Positions 22,788 to 25,832 of a DNA stretch of 25,832 nucleotides are shown one piece after another. The number at the start of each line of letters is the position of its first letter. Position 1 is the first letter of the stretch. The notes beneath the pieces were generated by a model. That model saw only the letters and a list, made by a program, of their open reading frames with translations, was not told the origin of the DNA and did no database searches. The DNA is taken from contig CAIPTQ010000235.1 of NCBI GenBank assembly GCA_903868035.1, positions 1-25,832 of the forward strand, read 5' to 3'. The position numbers and the translations under genes were made by a program. The DNA is from an uncultured Phycisphaerales bacterium (GTDB taxonomy: Bacteria; Planctomycetota; Phycisphaerae; WQYP01).

Positions 22788-24020
22788 ATGGCCGATATTT
22801 TCGATAAAGTAACCAAGTTTCTTCATACGTCCCCCATTGTTGGCGGTCAGGACCGGGCGGCGGCGGAAAAGGTTCTCTACCACCAATCCCCCCTGGATAA
22901 TGCCGGCCCCTGGATCGAGCATGAGGGCCGCCAGATTCTGCAATTCAGCACCAACGACTACCTGGGGCTGGCCCGCAACCCCCGCGTCCGTCAGGCCGCC
23001 ATGGACGTGGTGAGCAAGTATGGCGTGAGCGCCCCGATGGGCGCCCGGCCCCTGACGGGGACCACGGAAATACATGACGAACTCGAACGCCAGCTTGCGG
23101 ACTTCAAGCAGACCGAGCGGTCGCTGGTGTTCTGCAACGGGGCGCAGGCGATGATGGGTTGCGTGGCCGCACTGGCCAGCCCCCGCGATCTGGTGGTCCT
23201 GGACCGTTACGCCCATGCCAGTCTGGTGTGCGGCGTGCGCATCTCGGGCGCGCAGATGGCCTTTTTCCAGCATAATAATGCCGAAGACCTGGAGGCCATC
23301 CTGGCCAAGACGCCGCACCGGGCCAAGATGGTGATTGTGGACGGCGTGTATTCGATGCAGGGCGACATGGCGCCGCTGCCGGAAATCTGCACCGTGTGCG
23401 AAAAGCACGGGGCGCGGCTGGTCGTGGATGACGCCCATGGCAACGGGGTTTGCGGCAAGAATGGCCGGGGCACCGCGGAACTGATGGGCGTCAATGACCG
23501 CATCGACCTGCACCTGGGCACATGCAGCAAGGCGATGGCGACAATGGGCGGATTTGCCGCCGGCTCCGCAGATGTCATCGAGTTCCTGCGGTACAACGCC
23601 CCGACGATGCTCTTCACCAAGGCCATGCCCGCCTGCATTGCGGCGGCCACGCTCGAAGCGCTCAACCTCCTGCGCCACGGCCATGACCTGCGCATCAAGC
23701 TGTGGGACAACGCCCGCACCCTGCAGAAAAGCCTCACGGACGCCGGCTTCAACATCGGCCATACGGAATCGCCGATCACGCCGATCCACGGCAACGGCAC
23801 GAGCGCCGTCCACATGAGCAGCGCCCTGTACAGCGACTTTGGCATCTGGGTGAGCGCGGTGCTGTATCCGGCGGTGCCCATCGGCACGTCGATGCTGCGG
23901 GCGATACCGACGGCGGCGCATTCCAAGGACGACATCGAGATGCTCGTCAAGGCCCTTTGCGAAATGAAGGAACTGTGCCACACCGCCCCGGGCGAGGTCG
24001 TGGCTCCGCCCGCCTCATGA
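22788..24020 (+). CDS. PLP-dependent alpha-oxoamine synthase, probably serine palmitoyltransferase-like
   Basis: 410 residues from the ATG at 22788; the same frame extends upstream only to a weak TTG in non-family sequence. The family joins an acyl-CoA to an amino acid with loss of CO2. Visible: FSTNDYLGLARNP, DRYAHASLV, DGVYSMQGDMAPLPEI, VVDDAHGNGVCG (Asp214/Asp215, His217) and the PLP lysine Lys248 in GTCSKAMATMGGFAAG. The stretch LWDN...GFNIGHTESPITPI with YPAVPIGTSMLRAI resembles, as I recall them, Bacteroidota serine palmitoyltransferases more than BioF or KBL. Its stop overlaps the next gene's ATG, and that gene is the GNAT-like partner seen beside spt genes. BioF- or KBL-like activity cannot be excluded. 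Confidence 0.85.
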   Translation: MADIFDKVTKFLHTSPIVGGQDRAAAEKVLYHQSPLDNAGPWIEHEGRQILQFSTNDYLGLARNPRVRQAAMDVVSKYGVSAPMGARPLTGTTEIHDELERQLADFKQTERSLVFCNGAQAMMGCVAALASPRDLVVLDRYAHASLVCGVRISGAQMAFFQHNNAEDLEAILAKTPHRAKMVIVDGVYSMQGDMAPLPEICTVCEKHGARLVVDDAHGNGVCGKNGRGTAELMGVNDRIDLHLGTCSKAMATMGGFAAGSADVIEFLRYNAPTMLFTKAMPACIAAATLEALNLLRHGHDLRIKLWDNARTLQKSLTDAGFNIGHTESPITPIHGNGTSAVHMSSALYSDFGIWVSAVLYPAVPIGTSMLRAIPTAAHSKDDIEMLVKALCEMKELCHTAPGEVVAPPAS

Positions 24021-25165
24021 ATGCAAACCTGAACATCCGGGCCGTCAATGACCGCGCTGCGCTGCGGCGGTTTGTCGATTTTCCCGAGCACCTGTATCGC
24101 GACAATCCCCTGTGGGCGCCGGCGCTGCGCAGCGCGCAGTTCAAACTGTTCACGGGCAAGACGGCGTTTTTTGAGCATGCCCAGATGGGGCTGTTCCTGG
24201 CGGAGCGCGGGGGCGAGGTGGTGGGGCGGATCGCGGCGATTCACAACCGCGCCCACAATGAGCACTACCACGATACCGTCGGCTTTTTCGGGTTCTTCGA
24301 GTGTGCCAACGATCCCGAGGCGGCCCAGGGACTGATGGCCAAGGCCCAGGGCTGGCTCCACGAGCATGGCCTGACCGCCATCCGCGGCCCGGTCAATCCT
24401 TCCATGAACCACACGTGCGGCCTGCTGATTGAGGGCTACGACCGGCCCCCGATGGCGCTGATGCCGTACAACCCGCCGTATTATCGCGATTTGCTGGAGA
24501 ACCTGGGCTTCGCCAAGATCAAGGATATGTTCGGCTATCTCATCAATGATTCCACTGTGCTGCCGGGCACGCCAGCCGGCGATCGCATGGTGCGCCTGGG
24601 CGAAGCGCTGCGCCGCCGGCATCCGGGCATCACGGTGCGCACGATTGACATGAGCCGCTACCAGGAGGAAGTGCTGCGGCTGATGGCGGTTTTTGAAACG
24701 GCCCGCCGCAACAACTGGGGATATGTGCCGCTGACCAAGGCGGAAATATTGGAGACGGCCCACGAGTTGCGGCGGATCATCGATCCGGCGATTGTGCTGA
24801 TTGCCGAGGTGGAGGGGCGGGCGGCGGGGGCGTTTATGTCGATCCCGAATTTCAACATTCCGCTGGCGGCGGTGCGGGGGAGGCTGTTTCCGTTTGGGTT
24901 TTTGCGGTTCTTCCGCGAGCTTAAGCGCGTGACGGAGATACGCCTGCTGGGGGTAGCGGCCCTGGAGGAGGACCGGGCCAAGGGGATCACGGCGCTGCTG
25001 TTTGTCGAGACGCTGCTCCGGGGCCTGAAGCGCGGCTATCGGTTAGCCGAGGCCTCCTGGGTGCTGGAGGACAACCAGAAGTCGATCCAGGCGATCCAGG
25101 GCGCGGCGGCGGCACCGCGGCGGATCAAGACGTACCGGATTTTTGAGAAGGCCATATCGATATAG
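24017..25165 (+). CDS. GNAT-like acyltransferase, candidate bacterial ceramide synthase
   Basis: 382 residues from the ATG in the four-base overlap with the SPT-like stop; the frame upstream is a shadow of that gene. N-terminal part: FPEHLYRDNPLWAPALR, FLAERGGEVVGRIAAIHN (beta strands as in GNAT) and FFGFFECANDPEAA. Middle: IRGPVNPSMNHTCGLLIEGYDRPPMALMPYNPPYY, the most conserved block of this YghO-type group. C-terminal: a second GNAT-like half ending WVLEDNQKSIQAIQ, where E/D-N is the usual GNAT end signature. As I recall, Caulobacter bCerS, which N-acylates the sphingoid base, is a GNAT-related protein encoded with spt; this gene fits that place. The activity is inferred from context, not shown. 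Confidence 0.75.
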   Translation: MNANLNIRAVNDRAALRRFVDFPEHLYRDNPLWAPALRSAQFKLFTGKTAFFEHAQMGLFLAERGGEVVGRIAAIHNRAHNEHYHDTVGFFGFFECANDPEAAQGLMAKAQGWLHEHGLTAIRGPVNPSMNHTCGLLIEGYDRPPMALMPYNPPYYRDLLENLGFAKIKDMFGYLINDSTVLPGTPAGDRMVRLGEALRRRHPGITVRTIDMSRYQEEVLRLMAVFETARRNNWGYVPLTKAEILETAHELRRIIDPAIVLIAEVEGRAAGAFMSIPNFNIPLAAVRGRLFPFGFLRFFRELKRVTEIRLLGVAALEEDRAKGITALLFVETLLRGLKRGYRLAEASWVLEDNQKSIQAIQGAAAAPRRIKTYRIFEKAISI

Positions 25166-25305
25166 CGCGGTGGACGAGCATAAAAGTCAAAGAATATGCG
25201 GGGAAACGGGTGCTGCGCGCAAAAAAAGAGGGGCGTGCGGTATTGCGAATAATGTGATAAAACCATGATGTTTATTGGGTGAAATGGGTATTGGGAGCGG
25301 AAAAA

Positions 25306-25409
25306 AGTGGACAAAAGTGGACAAAAGTCGACACTAAGTGGACAAAAGTCGACACTAAGTGGACAAAAGTCGACACTAAGTTGACGTAAAGTGGGCGGAA
25401 GTTGACGAA
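25306..25409. repeat. Array of ten 10/11-base direct repeats upstream of mnmG
   Basis: Ten consecutive units, all beginning AGT: AGTGGACAAA twice, then AGTCGACACTA and AGTGGACAAA alternating (a 21-base period), then diverged units AGTTGACGTAA, AGTGGGCGGA and AGTTGACGAA. Unit lengths are 10,10,11,10,11,10,11,11,10,10, mean 10.4, close to one DNA helical turn. It ends 29 bases before the mnmG ATG. The four AGTGGACAA copies differ at one base from TGTGGACAA, the complement of the high-GC DnaA box TTGTCCACA. The rest of 25166-25438 is a mixed spacer with a run of seven As (25219-25226). Confidence 0.85.
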
Positions 25410-25438
25410 AGTTTGGGCTCCTAAAGAGGCACCGGACC

Positions 25439-25832
25439 ATGCCTGATTTTTACGACATCCTGATTGTTGGCGGCGGCCATGCGGGGGCGGAGGCGGCGTG
25501 GGCGGCGGCGCATCTGCTGGGGGATAGGGGGCGGGTGGCGATGGTGACGATGGACCCGCTGGCGATAGGGCGGATGTCGTGTAATCCGGCGATTGGGGGG
25601 CTGGCCAAGGGGCAGATGGTGCGGGAGATTGATGCGCTGGGGGGATTGATGGGGCTGGCGATTGATGCGACGGGGATTCAGTTTCGGATGCTGAACAAGA
25701 GCAAGGGGCCGGCGGTGCAGTCGCCGCGGGCGCAGGCGGATAAGTATCGGTATGCGGCGAAGGTGCAGGAGATGCTGCGGGGGTGTGGGAATCTGACGGT
25801 GGTGACGGGGATTGTGGCGCGGTTGGTGGTCA
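25439..25832 (+). CDS. mnmG: tRNA uridine-5-carboxymethylaminomethyl modification enzyme MnmG, 3' end cut by window edge
   Basis: The first 131 residues are visible from the ATG at 25439-25441, with AAGAGG ten bases upstream. MnmG binds FAD and, with MnmE, modifies the wobble uridine of certain tRNAs. The FAD-binding motif [12 protein letters not shown] (about residues 9-20), then [23 protein letters not shown] and [20 protein letters not shown], are near-invariant MnmG blocks. In many bacteria this gene (formerly gidA) flanks the replication origin. No mnmE is in view. Third positions are strongly G-biased. The start region is preceded by the repeat array listed separately. Confidence 0.97.
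   Translation, partial: MPDFYDILIVGGGHAGAEAAWAAAHLLGDRGRVAMVTMDPLAIGRMSCNPAIGGLAKGQMVREIDALGGLMGLAIDATGIQFRMLNKSKGPAVQSPRAQADKYRYAAKVQEMLRGCGNLTVVTGIVARLVV

Noticed and set aside
22656..23981. 441-codon open frame opposite the SPT-like gene
   Set aside because: Shadow of a gene with intact PLP motifs.
25306..25409. CRISPR array
   Set aside because: Units are 10-11 bases with no spacers between them, and no cas genes are present.
25036..25440. 134-codon leftward open frame through the mnmG repeat array
   Set aside because: The repeated VDFCPLS-type product only reflects translation of the 21-base DNA period; no start signal.
1..25832. tRNA, rRNA, transposase or phage genes
   Set aside because: No recognisable cloverleaf, rRNA core sequence, DDE/serine recombinase motif or insertion-sequence ends were seen in reading both strands.

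Overview
The window is high-GC bacterial DNA with 21 recognisable protein genes, two of them cut by the window edges, and no rRNA, tRNA or CRISPR that I can see. The organism looks like a Planctomycetota member, perhaps Phycisphaerae. The reasons are the very G-rich codon use, a secreted protein with no recognised family, the many short repeated 'words' between genes, and scattered housekeeping genes (glpK, pgpA, uppP, yidD, mnmG) in small units. This placement is inferred from style and not from a marker gene.

Layout. 1-364 (-): 5' part of a YggS/PLP-homeostasis gene. 616-2181 (+): glpK. 2478-12157 (+): a tight 11-gene run encoding a membrane-bound group 4 [NiFe] hydrogenase shaped like complex I. 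It has three antiporter-like subunits, NuoJ-, NuoK- and NuoA-like membrane proteins, then small subunit (NuoB), NuoC-like, catalytic large subunit (NuoD, with both nickel CxxC motifs), NuoH-like and a 2x[4Fe-4S] NuoI-like protein. A HycI-type maturation protease follows at 12272. Together these should couple hydrogen turnover, probably with ferredoxin, to H+ or Na+ movement. 12968-16438 (+): pgpA, uppP and a haem-c-motif sensor histidine kinase. 16444-19947 (-): sixA, yidD, a secreted protein of unknown function and a YbhN/AglD-type membrane protein.

20114-25165 is the second system of interest: an NAD-dependent reductase/epimerase (apparently starting at ACG), a GH3-type acyl-adenylating enzyme on the other strand, a serine-palmitoyltransferase-like PLP enzyme and a GNAT-like protein overlapping it by 4 bases. 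The last two plus the reductase match the three-enzyme logic of bacterial ceramide (sphingolipid) synthesis. 25306-25409 is an array of ten 10-11-base direct repeats in front of mnmG (25439 to the window end).

Intergenic DNA is unusually rich in short repeated words: TAATTAG/TAATTGG runs, ACACGGAG runs, GACCACTGAC runs, and a long CACAAATGAACACAAA inverted repeat. Several occur more than once in this window.
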